Source: Trichocladium uniseriatum
Taxonomy: Eukaryota > Ascomycota > Sordariomycetes > Sordariales > Chaetomiaceae
NCBI GenBank assembly: GCA_017139535.1
Contig: WOUO01000001.1
Coordinates: forward strand, 372,001-436,000
Direction of reading: 5' to 3'
Length of the DNA stretch: 64,000 nt
Made by a program: the position numbers and the translations under genes. Below the pieces are notes generated by a model, which was not told where the DNA came from, did no database searches, and saw nothing but the letters and a program-made list of their open reading frames with translations. Of this stretch, positions 32,883 to 44,063 are shown piece by piece. Each line of letters starts with the position of its first letter. The stretch's first letter is position 1.

Positions 32883-34566
32883 CTACATGACAAGTTTAGA
32901 GTCCAACCAACTCGCAATATCGCCGTAATTGTCCACTGCCTGTATCTCGGCCTTGACGTTGAGCATCATCATCCGCTGCAGTTCCCGCATCTGATCCCGT
33001 CCGTCGGCGTCCACGTTCCCTGCCGCGGTTATCTCCCTCATGACCTCAACGGCTTTCTTCCTGTCACGCTGTGTAAGTGGGGCAACGTATTCACTCGGGG
33101 CGTTTGCTTTGCTTCTTGCCGGCCTTTTTGCCGGCCTCTCGCTTGAAACATCGACCAGGGAATCCTGGCTGGGGGTCTCTTGGCTGGTTTGGGTCACGGT
33201 GCTATTCGAGCCCCTGTTGTGGTCTGGAGTGTCATTCGATAAAATGTCGTCGCTCCGAATACCAAGCCATCGGAGTCTTGGTGCTGTGACGTCCTCTTCA
33301 TGGTCCAGACGCTGGCTCCCATACTTGTACGTTCGTAAGATGGCAACCCCGTGAGGGTCGAAGTCCACTAAGGCAAACAGGACCATCTCAGGCCGAATTA
33401 TCTCTAAGCTGCACAGGAAGCGTCTGGTGGCCAGGTCGGGGAATCCTTTTGCCTGGTTCATGATAGTCAGCAAACACGTACATTATGATGAAAACTTTCA
33501 ATGATAACGCACTGTCAGAAGGATACCATGGCCGGCGCTAGAATTTCTTGCGTATTGGGCCGCGGCCAACGTTCGAAACGTTGCCTTGGATCAGTAAGTA
33601 ACAGCCTGGAAGTATCTTTCCTGGAAGCAACCAGGATAAAGCGTCACGCATACTTCTTTCTCAATGACCAACAACCATCGCGTCGAGCGAAAGTCAATCT
33701 TCTCTATGGAAGCGACTGCCGGTAATAACAACCCCTAATGCTGTTAGTTAGAAGCCTCACAACCACACTGGTGGGATCCCCATACCGTGTCGCTCAGGGC
33801 ATCGCAGCTCTGGATGGAACCATCGCGGAGTATCAAATCGACTGGGCCGGCGATGAGGGCTTTGGCTGCAGCGACCTTGGGAGAATCAGTCGAATTTATC
33901 CTCTCTGAGTGCACTGAGAGCATGTTGTGGAAGCGCATAAAAGCAAAATGCCTACTATGTTTAGATCCTCTCGACCAACCCCAAGTGTGTAGGCGAGGTT
34001 GTCGACCATGTCGTCCACGACGCTCTGTGACTTGAACAGCTCGGGGTTCTGGTAGTAGATGTTTCTAGCCATGTCAGCCAAATCTCGGATACAAACATAA
34101 TGCGCCATAAATGCGCATGCAGTATCCCAACCTCTTTGTAATGACATTTCCCGACAGAAGAGCCTCATGGGACAACTCAATGATGCGAAAGAGGGCCTCT
34201 AGAAAGAAAACAAAAACAACGTAATCAGATCCCGAGCCGCCTGAAAATCGGCTCCCGGTAACACTCCATACCAAACTTCTTCGCCTCCTGAATTGTCCGG
34301 CCAGGGAATCTCACGACATCGAGCTGGCGGCCATCTCGCTGGGTGGACACTGCACGGTCTGGACCAAGGTTGGTCTGCGAAGACCGTATGGTTTGATAAG
34401 GGATGGTGAGCTCGTCACCATTGCCTATGGCATCTAAAATTGACTCAAGCAGGCTTTCAATCTGGGGAAGTGCGCCATCTCGAGGCCTAGAGGGAACTTG
34501 CACCACATCGTTGATAACTGAGGGGTGGCGTCTGGGAAGTGAGGGCGCGAGTTCAGGGTCGTTCAT
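32883..34566 (-). CDS. SPO11: Meiotic recombination endonuclease Spo11 (topoisomerase VI A-like)
   Basis: Makes the programmed DNA double-strand breaks that start meiotic recombination. Eight exons counted from 34566: 34566-34272, 34198-34132, 34064-33956, 33875-33786, 33734-33654, 33584-33513 and 33452-32883 are seven coding blocks joined by introns of 51-80 bp, giving 427 residues. The 5Y-CAP region has RNIYYQNPELF with the catalytic Tyr (Tyr125 by alignment with the yeast site). Then come LGVGREDLNIVAAAKALIAG, WLLVIEKEATFRTL, GILLTAKGFPDLATRRFL and the metal-binding LVDFDPHGVAILRTYKYGS. Between IRSDDI and the C-terminal helix there is a ~60-residue Ser/Thr/Pro/Lys-rich insert. ATG 34566 is the first in-frame ATG. 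All key residues seem intact, so meiosis is likely possible. Confidence 0.95.
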
Positions 34567-35132
34567 GGTGAACTGTTCCTCCCATCTCTCAAAGCAGAAA
34601 AATGCTTCCGTGTGTGGTAAGTCGAAAATGAATGCCAACAATAATCCTGCGAATGGTTAAGGGATGAGGGCGCGCGCAACCATGTCCAGGGCGCTGCACC
34701 ACAACGATGGCTTGGACGCCACGTTTGAGTTTTCTGTGCATCAGTTTCAGCGCAGCCACAGGCAAGCTGAACTGAGACTTGCACATCGAAGCAGCATGGA
34801 GGCGCTTTCCTTCATTTCCACCGAAGTTCTCACAGTTGCTCCTTCCTTCTGACGAGTGAGGTGCAAGGGCACTGGATGAATTTTGGAAGTATCCGCTCAG
34901 ATCACCCTGGCTCGAAACAAGTGGGGTTTATGGAGAAGTCGAGCTGCAGGTCCTGAAGCGCAAGGATTGGCCGGCTCGGGTGTTTCGAGCCGAAAGTGGG
35001 CCTAATCACATCGTCTGATCTGATTGGCGAATTGAAAGACCACACCAAGTCGAAAAGGGTCAGGAGCTTCGTCCATTGAGGTTCCACCGCCGTTGACATC
35101 ATCCGAACTTCGATTGATCAACTACGCCCAAA
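34567..35132. promoter_or_regulatory. Bidirectional promoter region of SPO11 and ERG7
   Basis: 566 bp between divergent starts. Two inverted CCAAT boxes (ATTGG) lie at 34966-34970 and 35023-35027, 110-170 bp before the ERG7 ATG. ATCACCCTGG at 34901-34910 partly resembles a sterol regulatory element (ATCACCCCAC), but with mismatches, so SREBP control is only a suggestion. Confidence 0.4.
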
Positions 35133-37512
35133 ATGGTGAGAAGAAAGGTCAAGGCAACGTCGTCTGACGCCGAGGCAGAGCCGCTGCTCGAGAAAGGCTC
35201 GACTAGAAAACGGCTCAGCAACGCGGGCGACCTCGACCACGCAACCAAGCGGGCCCGCGTCGTCGAGGAAAAGACCGACTACTCGCGATGGCGCATGCGC
35301 GACGATCAAGGCCGCCAGACATGGCATTATCTCGAGGATGACGAGGCGGCCAAAAAGTGGCCCCAAACAACCGCCGACAAGTACTTCTTGGGTCTGCCGT
35401 TGGTAGGTGTTGTCAGGATGCATCGGTTCTCTGCTTCGGCTAACAAATCCACCAGGACCTTCCCGACCTCCCAAAGGCAAAGAATCCCCTCGACGCCGTT
35501 CGCAATGGCCTCGAATTCTTCGAAAAGCTCCAGCTCCCCAGCGGCCACTGGGGCTGCGAATATGGCGGTCCCATGTTTCTCTTGCCGTGCGTCGTCATCT
35601 CGTGGTACGCCACCAAGACGCCCATCCCCTGGCACCACGCCACCGAGATCAAGAATTACCTGTTCGCCCGTGCACATCCCGAGGACGGAGGCTGGGGGTT
35701 GCATATCGAGGGCGAGAGTTCCGTGTTTGGAACATCGCTGAACTACACCGTTCTTCGGCTGGTGGGTGTGGACGCCGACCACCCCAAGATGGTCAAGGCC
35801 CGAGCTACTCTGCACAAACTCGGCGGCGCAACGCACGCTCCGCACTGGGCCAAGTGGTGGCTTGCAGTTCTTGGAGTGGCAGACTGGGACATTGTCAACC
35901 CGGTGCCGCCAGAGCTGTGGCTTCTGCCCGACTGGGTTCCTTTCGCGCCGTGGAGGTGGTGGATCCACATCCGCCAGGTCTTCTTGCCCATGAGTTATCT
36001 ATGGTCCAGGAAATGGAAGGCCGAAGAGACCGAGACCATCCGGTCCCTCCGTAAGGAGCTCTTCGTGGAGGATTGGGACAAGATCGACTGGGCCGCCAAT
36101 CGCAACACTATCCACCCCAACGACAACTATCATCCCAAGACGTGGCTCCTCAATACCCTCAATTGGTTCCTCGCCAATGTCTGGAAACCCTACTTCCGGG
36201 TCAAACCTCTCGTCGAAAAGGCAGAGGCCTGGGCCATGAAGCTGATCGAGATGGAGAATGACAACACCGACTGCCTGGACCTGGCCACCGTCTCCGGTCC
36301 CATGAACCTTGTGTGTCTCTATGCCCGGGAAGGTCCGGACACATATGCTGTCCGCCGACACAAGGAGAGATCCGAAGAATTTCTCTGGGTCAATAGCGAG
36401 GGACTCCTCGCCAACGGCACCAACGGTGTGCAGTGCTGGGACACCGCGTTCGCCATCCAAACCATCATGGACGCGGGGCTCACGGAGGACCCACGGTGGC
36501 GGCCCATGCTGCTCAAAGCCCTCGCGTTCCTCGATGACCAGCAGATCCGCGAAAATGTCAAGGATCAGGACAAGTGCTACCGTCAGCAACGCAAGGGAGG
36601 CTGGGCCTTCAGCAACAAGGACCAGGGCTATGCCGTCAGTGACTGTGTCTCGGAGGCGCTAAAATCCGTCATCATCTTGCAAAAGACGCCAGGATTCCCC
36701 ACCCTGATCGACGACCGGCGCATCTTCGACGCCATCGACACCCTCCTCACCTACCAAAACCCCAACGGCAGCTGCTCGTCCTACGAGCCGCCCCGCGCCG
36801 GCCCGTGGATGGAAATGCTGAACGCCGCCGAAGTGTTTGGCAACATCATGGTCGAGTACGAGTACCCGGAATGCACTACCGCCGTCGTCACCGCCCTGTC
36901 GCTGTTCCACAAGCACTGGCCTGACTACCGCGCCAAGGAGGTCGAGCGGTACGTCGAGCGCGCCGTGGCATGGATCAAGACGGCCCAGAAGCCCCACGGC
37001 GGCTGGTACGGAAGCTGGGGCATCTGCTTCACCTACGCCACCATGTTTGCGCTCGAAAGTCTGGCGGGCACCGGAGAGACATACAAGAACAGCAACCACG
37101 CCAAGCGCGGATGCGATTTCCTCATCTCCAAGCAGAGAGAAGACGGCGGCTGGTCCGAGCATTACAAGGTACGTTCTTTTCCTATTCCCTTACCTCCATA
37201 CTAGGACTAACCCCGCCACAGGCCTGCGAAACAGGCGAGTACATCGAGCACCAGTCCGGCTCGCAGGTCGTCATGACCGCCTGGGCGCTGATCGGCCTCA
37301 TGAAGGCCGAGTACCCGGACATGGAGCCCATCAAGAAGGGCGTCAAGCTGATCATGGAGCGCCAGCAGCCCAACGGCGAGTGGCTGCAGGAGGCCATCGA
37401 GGGCGTCTTCAACAAGAGCTGCATGATCTCGTACCCCAACTACAAGTTCACTTTCACCATGAAGGCGCTCGGCATGTTTGCGCGCAAGTACCCAGACGAG
37501 ACGGTGGTTTGA
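35133..37512 (+). CDS. ERG7: Lanosterol synthase (oxidosqualene cyclase)
   Basis: Cyclises 2,3-oxidosqualene to lanosterol in ergosterol synthesis, at ER/lipid droplets. Exons 35133-35402, 35456-37168 and 37222-37512 (introns 53 bp each) give 757 residues, close to known Erg7. A basic N-terminus with RKRLSNAGDLDHATKRARV looks like a fungal extension. Repeated QW motifs are visible (for example GGWGLHIEGES, KGGWAFSNKDQGY, NPNGSCSSYEPPR, HGGWYGSWGICFTYA, EDGGWSEHY). The catalytic acid is Asp486 in VSDCVSEALKS, where most cyclases have DCTAE. The late WGICFTYATMFALESLAG and SYPNYKFTFTMKALG match Erg7. Being beside SPO11 is chance or old synteny; this is the housekeeping sterol enzyme rather than a cluster triterpene synthase, as far as context tells. 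Confidence 0.96.
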
Positions 37513-37823
37513 GTGGAAGTAGTGGGGTGGGAACACGTTCCTCAAAAGCTCCCATTACTTTGCGCCCTGGGCGCTCAGGGATTTGTATCCTCTAGTAATA
37601 GTAATTACCCTCCATTGGGCTATCCTCGAAGCAAGAGAATCTTTTGATCATGCACACACAGTTTCCCAGCCATCACAGCAGAGCTCACTTTGTAAAACCT
37701 CATGAATCGCCCGAGTCTCATTAATCACTGATTCATATTGCTCATGCGATGCTCATGCTGTATAAACACGCGGGCGCTAAAAGCGATGTACTCTGCAAGA
37801 AAAGCCATCTACCACCCATCCAC
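37513..37823. other. Short intergenic region between convergent ERG7 and CAND1
   Basis: 311 bp holding both 3' UTRs and terminators. No gene or repeat seen. Confidence 0.5.
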
Positions 37824-40800
37824 CTAAGCATCCCCAGACCCCAAATCCTTGCTCTCATCCCGGATGCTTCTCAGCTGAGCGGCGAAATCCCTATTCACCC
37901 ACTCCAAGTAGCTGGTCCACACCTGGTTAGAGCCGCTGGCACCAGCAGCCCCGCCGCTGCCGCCCATGTTGACCGCCGACTTGACGAGCTTGTCACTCAG
38001 CAGCAGCGTCAGCCGCAGGACTGCCTTGTTGGCCTCCTCTTGCTTCTCAATCTCTTGCTTGACAGCATTGTCCTTGAGCTTGTGGGACAGCGTCTTGCGG
38101 AAGCCCTCGGCGATGGAGTCGAGGCGCCGCGAAGTCTCGTCAGGGTCCATGTAGACAAGCTTGGACACCATCAGGTTACAGAGCGCCCGTATGTCGTTGT
38201 CGTCTGAAAGACCAGCAACGATGCGCTCGTAGAGGTCGATGATGCTGACGCGGGAGAAGGCCGTGTCCATGAGGGCGTAGAGAGTTTCATAGGCGGCCTA
38301 GATTTGAAACATGTTAGAGTACGTAAGACAGGAAGGAGGCGAACGTGGACACATACCTTGCGGACTTCCAAGCCGTCATCAATGATGTGCTTGAACGGAC
38401 CCATCTGGACCTCGCGGATAAGCTCCGGCTTGATCAGCGTTTCGTTCATGACGAACGGCATCAGCTGGTTCAGCTGGCCCAAGATCAACTCAGGCTTGTT
38501 GTGCGCCGCCGAAGTCAGCGTGGACATGGCGTGGCGGCGGATCTCCATCTCGGGATCCGCCAGCACAGTCTTAAGCATGTCCACAAGGGAAGACTTGAGG
38601 ACAGCATCGAATGCCTCGTTGTCATCCGGAAGAGTGTACCGGAGAGCCTGGACCGCGATAACCCTCAAAACTGGCGATTCGTTCCTGAGTAGAGGCTAGG
38701 GGCTTGTCAGCAACACAATCGGTGAATATGATACGGGGAATAACTCACCTCTAACTTGGGCATGTATGTCTTCGGGTCAATGATGACCATGCGTCCTAGG
38801 CATTCCGCACCGACGGCCTTGTTGTCTTCGGTATCGGTCGCAGCAAGGATCTGGTCCCAGGTCGGGCTGGGAAGCTGGGCAATGTCGGTGGAAGAGACGG
38901 CAACCTGCTGAAGGATCTCCTTGATCGACTGCAAGCACAAGTATTGCGTATTGCCCCTCTGCTTCATCGACTGAAGGATGACGGGAAGGTAAACCGGAAC
39001 ATTACCTGCGCCGGCCCGACCAAGGGCAACTGCCGCAGCCAATGATACCTTGTCGTACTCGTTGGAGAACTGCTCCAGGAAGAGAGATGGCGGAATCGGG
39101 AATCTGCTACCGAGGCGGAGGCCAGCTTCACCAATGACCGCAAGGGCGAGGCTTGCCCGTGCCGGGTCCTTTGACATGGTCTGGACCTCCTGCACAAAGT
39201 TTTCCAATGTGACACCGGCCGAATCGCCACTGGCGACGAGGAGGGTGCCGATGATTTTACCCACAACAGAAGGATCACCGCCGACACCGACATCCTTCAG
39301 CAACGCCTCCATCAGGGGTTTGCCTTGGCCCATCTGACCGGCCTGGGTCACCAGAACTAGCAGTGAGTCGAGGACCGTGCCCGCAACCGTTGTCTGGAGT
39401 AGGACGCAAAGCGACCCAATGAGCTGAGGCGTCATGACGGTCTCGGGCGTCTCTTGGGTAAGGCGAGCGAGCGCGAGAAGGCCTGGGCCAAGGAGTTGGG
39501 CATCATTGTTGGTGATGACCGGGATCAAGGCGGCCACGACATTCTGCACCGTTGCAATATCCAGAGTGCCCTTAGTGGCAGGTGACAGAATCAGGTGCTT
39601 CAGGGCCATGATGCTTGATCCTCTCAGTGCGCGGTTAGATTTGCGCAACTGTGAAGCCAACTCGACGACGACTTGGCGAACCCACTGGGGCTCAAATTGA
39701 ACGGCATCCAGGGACATGGCAGCTGCAGTATCGACAGCCCGAACAGCGGCCAGCCTGGTTGTCTCGTTCTTGAGCCTCTCTAGGAGGCAGGCAAAAGCAG
39801 CCTTGCGCTTGTCGTCGGACAGAAGAGCCGATCCCTCAGACCCAGTTGTCCGAGCCAGAAGCGTACCGAGAGCATGGATGGCCTTTTGCCTGACTTCAGC
39901 GTCGGCATCGTTGGCCGTTGCTCGGTCGATGATGACGTCGTATAGCTTCGAAAGCTCCCCCTTGAATTTCTGGGCCGACATGCGGGAGCGCGGAGGAGTG
40001 ATGGCTTTGAACACCTCCTCAGCCGTCTGGATGGCCTCGCCCGAGATCTTGTAGAAGCGATCATGTGTGACACTAACAACCCCGGCGACGATCTTGGGCA
40101 GATGGGGTTGCAGCACTGCAGAGGGGTGGTTCTTTGCGATATTGCTAGTCAGGCGCAGTGCAGCAATCCTCAACGTAGTGGCAGTGGCAGACGCATTGCC
40201 TCCAGCAGAAGAAAGGGATGCCGAGGTAGACGCAATACTTGATGGCTTGATCGCATCGATGATGGGCCCGACGATCTCATCAAAGTACGCGGCAAGGCCA
40301 CCCTTCTGAACGGAGATCATATCGTCAAGCAAGCTAATGCAAGCCTGCTTGGTAGGAATAAGTTTCCCCTTCAGCAACTTGGCCAACAATTTGATGATGG
40401 AGGGAGTGAGAGCGGCCAGATCGGCACGCGGGCCCGTCGGCGGAACCTTCTCCATGGTGGGAGAAGTGAGGCCGGTGCCCGACAGGTCTGATGAGGCGAT
40501 GGCGAGGGCAAACGAGGATGCGCCACCGGCGCTGCTCTGGCGCCGCCGCTTCCTGCTCGGAGGCAATTGGTTCATATATTCGTTCTGAGCATTGTCCAAG
40601 GAAAACTCGGGAACCAGGCCTTCACCAGTCTTTCTCACCAGAAGGGACATGGCTGCCAAAACCTCGAGCCGCACGTTTTCCTCGCGCTCACTGAACCTCT
40701 TGACGAGGGCCGGAGCCACGGTTCCATAGAGAACGCCACTCTCGAGAAGATCACCGCTGCTTCTTGTCGAGATGATTGCGTACAGCCCTTTGGCAGCGCA

Positions 40801-42054
40801 GCGCCGGGCCTTCCAGCTGGCATCATCGTCGTCATCGAAGCCACCGGCGGCTTCGAATTCATCGTCTTCCCCAAACTCGTCTTCGTCTTCCTCCTCATCT
40901 TCCATATCCTCGTCGTCGTCGAGCGCATAGTTGGGGTCGAATTTCAGATACCGAATGCAGGCTTCGATAGATTCGGTCGTGAAAGGGCGCATCGGTATCG
41001 GGCATGAGGAGAGAAAGGCCTCCAGCGCAACCAGCGCTGCCTCCCGAACTTCGTTGAACTCGAGGGTGGCTCCCCCGTGCTCGTTAATCTCCTCCAGCTG
41101 TGCCTGGAGTTCCTCTTCACTGAGCACGCGGAGAACGAGGGGTGCCAATGCCGGAATATGCCGCCCAAACCGGTAGGGAATTGACCGAGCCATAGATCCT
41201 AGAACGGTAATGTAGAGGCGACGAGTAGCGTCCGCCAAACTGGGCTTGCTAAGAACCTCGGTGGTGCGCTTGATAAAGGCGGTCAAAAGGTCGTCAGAGA
41301 GGTAGTGGGCGAGCATCGAAATGGCAACGACAGCCCTCTTCTTGACAACAGAGTTTCCCTTGTCGCCGTCCAAAAGCGTAACGACAGCACTGTGCAGGGC
41401 CTCAATCTCGAATGACTGGAGCATGGGGCCGAAACACCTCACCACTTCAATGAGTACGTCGACGGAATCGGAATTTGGATCCTCTGGGTCGAGTAAGCCG
41501 GGGACGGTCTTGCCGGCAGAGCTCCCGCGGCCGAGGAACCGGGGGATGAGCACCCTGCTTATGTTGACATATGCCTCGTTGACCTCTTTCGATGGTGTTA
41601 TACCGGGCACCGGACGAGGAAGGGCTTCTACCACCGCGCGGATCGCCAAGGAGGGAATCGAATTGTCGACCGAGTTCTTAAGTTTCAGGCCACAGATCTT
41701 CTCAATCATCGGCACGACTAATTGCGGCGTGACCTTCTTGATCAGCGGGCCGAGACTGCATACCATGGTTAGAACCGCCTCGTCACTGTGGGGTATTGCA
41801 GCAGTTGGTTGTTACCATTTGATTGCCTGGTTTTGGACCTCTCCGTTCTGGTCGTCCAAGGCGCGGACAACGTTATCAACGGTGCGAGCCGCCGTATTGT
41901 AGTCATGGTTCAAGAAGTCATGTTTGGCGTTGGTGAAGACCGTCAGAAGATCGCTAAGGGCCATAAACCGGAAATCAGGGTCCGGGTCGGCGATCTTCTG
42001 GAGGAGGTGAGAGACCGTCTGCGGGGTCGGATTCGACGGGATAGTCGTCGCCAT
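37824..42054 (-). CDS. CAND1: Cullin-associated NEDD8-dissociated protein 1 (TIP120)
   Basis: HEAT-repeat solenoid that binds unneddylated cullin-RBX1 and exchanges substrate receptors of SCF ubiquitin ligases. Exons 42054-41816, 41755-38749, 38695-38357 and 38297-37824 (introns 53-60 bp) give 1,352 residues; animal CAND1 is about 1,230. The N-terminus VSHLLQKIADPDPDFRFMALSDL is the first HEAT repeat. An acidic loop (DDDEDMEDEEEDEDEF to FDDDDD) precedes ASWKARRCAAKGLYAII, the arrangement found in CAND1. The C-terminal TIP120 domain includes VLRVIAVQALRYTL, GLEVRKAAYETLYALMD and KLVYMDPDETSRRLD. The protein ends in a Gly/Ser-rich patch and a short helix. No lesions are seen. Confidence 0.95.
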
Positions 42055-42885
42055 GGTGACCTGCCAGAGGGGTTTCGACGGAAAAATTCAGGTGCGCTGC
42101 TGGGAGTCTGGACGGCTGGAAATCGTGTGCCCGACGATACTGTTTCAAAAGTTAGCGTTGCCGAACTGTTCGTCGCGGTTGCTCGGACTCAGGAGAGCAA
42201 ACGCGAGATCCAAAATCGAGACTCACTCCTAGCGCCGCTCTCGATGGTTAAAAGACAAAAGTTCCAAGTTTCTGGAAGCGCTCCAGCCCTTAAAAACGCT
42301 GCCTTGAACTTGTCGTCAATGGATTGGGTGGAGGATGGTTCGTTCGCTGTTCCAAAGTGCAGCTCAAGATCAGGCAGCTCCAGGCTGAAGGTGGGGAACA
42401 GAAGGCATTGGCGGGGCAGAATGATGTCTGGCGGGGTTGCGCACGAGCCACTTCAACAGCTGCAGGTGGGGCACTGGGCTGAAGTGGGGAATGTCTGGAA
42501 GGAGTGGTGCCTTGGCATCTTCATCCTTCAAAGTTAACATCGTGAAACTTCGACAAAAGAAAGCGGCAAGGTAAGGTCGACTCTAAAGCATCCTATGATT
42601 TTCCCATTGAGAGAAACACCCTAAGCCGGTGTGCTAGCAAAATACTAGCAACTCTCAAGTCTGAGCCGTCCCATGTCGAACGTATGCAGTCTCTCTGCCA
42701 CTAAAGCTGCCGTCGGGGCACTGCCGTCTATGTGTCGTCACACCAGACGAAGCGGCAAACAGACTACTAAAATTGGGGACAGCCCGCTGTCTTCGTTAGA
42801 TATCAACTGCTCCGGTGATTCCTTAGCAAGCTCAAACAACATATTGCCTGCAACTATTTTCGATTCGTCCTGCTCAGTGTGAGCA
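42055..42885. other. Divergent intergenic region upstream of CAND1 and the small mitochondrial gene
   Basis: 831 bp with no supported exon. An ORF reading outwards from 41.8 kb through 42.5 kb overlaps CAND1 antisense and has no motifs. Confidence 0.5.
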
Positions 42886-43239
42886 ATGGCCGCCAGGACA
42901 GTATTCACAAGCCTCCGGGCAGCTTCCCGACCTGTTCCACCACAATCGATCCGGCCTCTCAGCCGGAGGGGCTATGCCACCATCCAAGAACGCCTTGGGA
43001 AATCCAGTGACAGACCATGGTAGGCGTGTGCAATGCTTGACTTGCCTCATTTGCGACTTCGCATCGGCAGAGCTGACAACAGCGCATCGTCGTTACGTTG
43101 CAGGCAGCTTGCTGCCCTAGGGGTTGCAATCCCGGGTCTCATGTACTTGCGGAGCCTGAGAAGCGGCATGTCGGAAGCACTTAAAGCCCAGACGGAGTCG
43201 TCTGGGCACAAAAGCGAATCATCCAAGTCTAGCTCTTAA
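42886..43239 (+). CDS. Small predicted mitochondrial membrane protein, 89 residues
   Basis: Two exons, 42886-43019 and 43104-43239, joined by an 84-bp GT-AG intron (GTAGGC ... TTGCAG). Phases agree and the stop is at 43239. The N-terminal 35 residues (MAARTVFTSLRAASRPV onward) are rich in Arg, Ser, Ala and lack acids, a clear mitochondrial targeting signal ending near SRRGYATIQ. After the intron comes one hydrophobic helix, QLAALGVAIPGLMYL, then RSLRSG and a Ser/Lys-rich hydrophilic tail. This looks like a single-pass inner-membrane protein. I do not recognise the family. It shares the intergenic region with CAND1. Confidence 0.75.
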
Positions 43240-44063
43240 GTCTAGGGAGATGGACAACTCCATGAAGGGTGTGAGTTTCGAATCTCTGTGCTGGAGTTCC
43301 TGTTGACATCATTGACATTGGACGACAGAGAAAGCGCAGAAGCTTACCGATAAGCTGACCTCCCGGCCTGTCGACGCAACTCAAAAGTGACATGACTGGT
43401 GGCATGGGAACTGTTTATTTTTAGGTTACTATACACGGACGACCTGCTTCTGATCAAACTTCGAACAACGCTCTAGGAGGCGGGCAACACCAGATTGCAT
43501 CCATCTTGTTGTCTTGTTGTCTTGTTGGTACATAGGTAGCTTCTAAGTATTGTTTAGCCAGGTAGGCACGGTTTCGATTTGTGAAGTTGACAACCATTCT
43601 TACAAACTGCAATTGTTACAACACAGTTGTTCCAAGTCACCTAGCAGAGGTTGTAGTTTGTAACTTGTATATCAACAAACTTTGTTCAAAATGAAGTCTT
43701 GTCTGTCCAAGAGGTCCACTTTTCACTTGTCCTGCCGAGTGCCGACGGTAATGGCCCGATGGAGCCCGGGCCCTCCGGAGGGGCAAGATGTCATTCTACC
43801 CCGCCCCCGCGATTTGGAGACAGGACCCCTATCATTAAAACTCTGCCCCGCCGCGGCACCGAACAGACCATAATTCCCCAAACCCACGGCTTCCGGAACC
43901 ACCGCGATCCCAACTAGTGCATCGTGCCAACGCATCCGGGACTGACAAAACTGTCTAACAAAAGACTTTTCGCCTTTAAATCACATCTCCTCACCCACCT
44001 CCCCCCTCTTCACCAAACAAGTAAAAATTACCATCAAAAAACAAAACAAAACAACCGCCCAAA
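43240..44063. other. Intergenic region upstream of HEM3
   Basis: 824 bp. Three tandem GTCTTGTT units lie at about 43503-43527. The last 100 bp before ATG 44064 are A/C-rich, as in fungal leaders. No gene seen. Confidence 0.5.
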
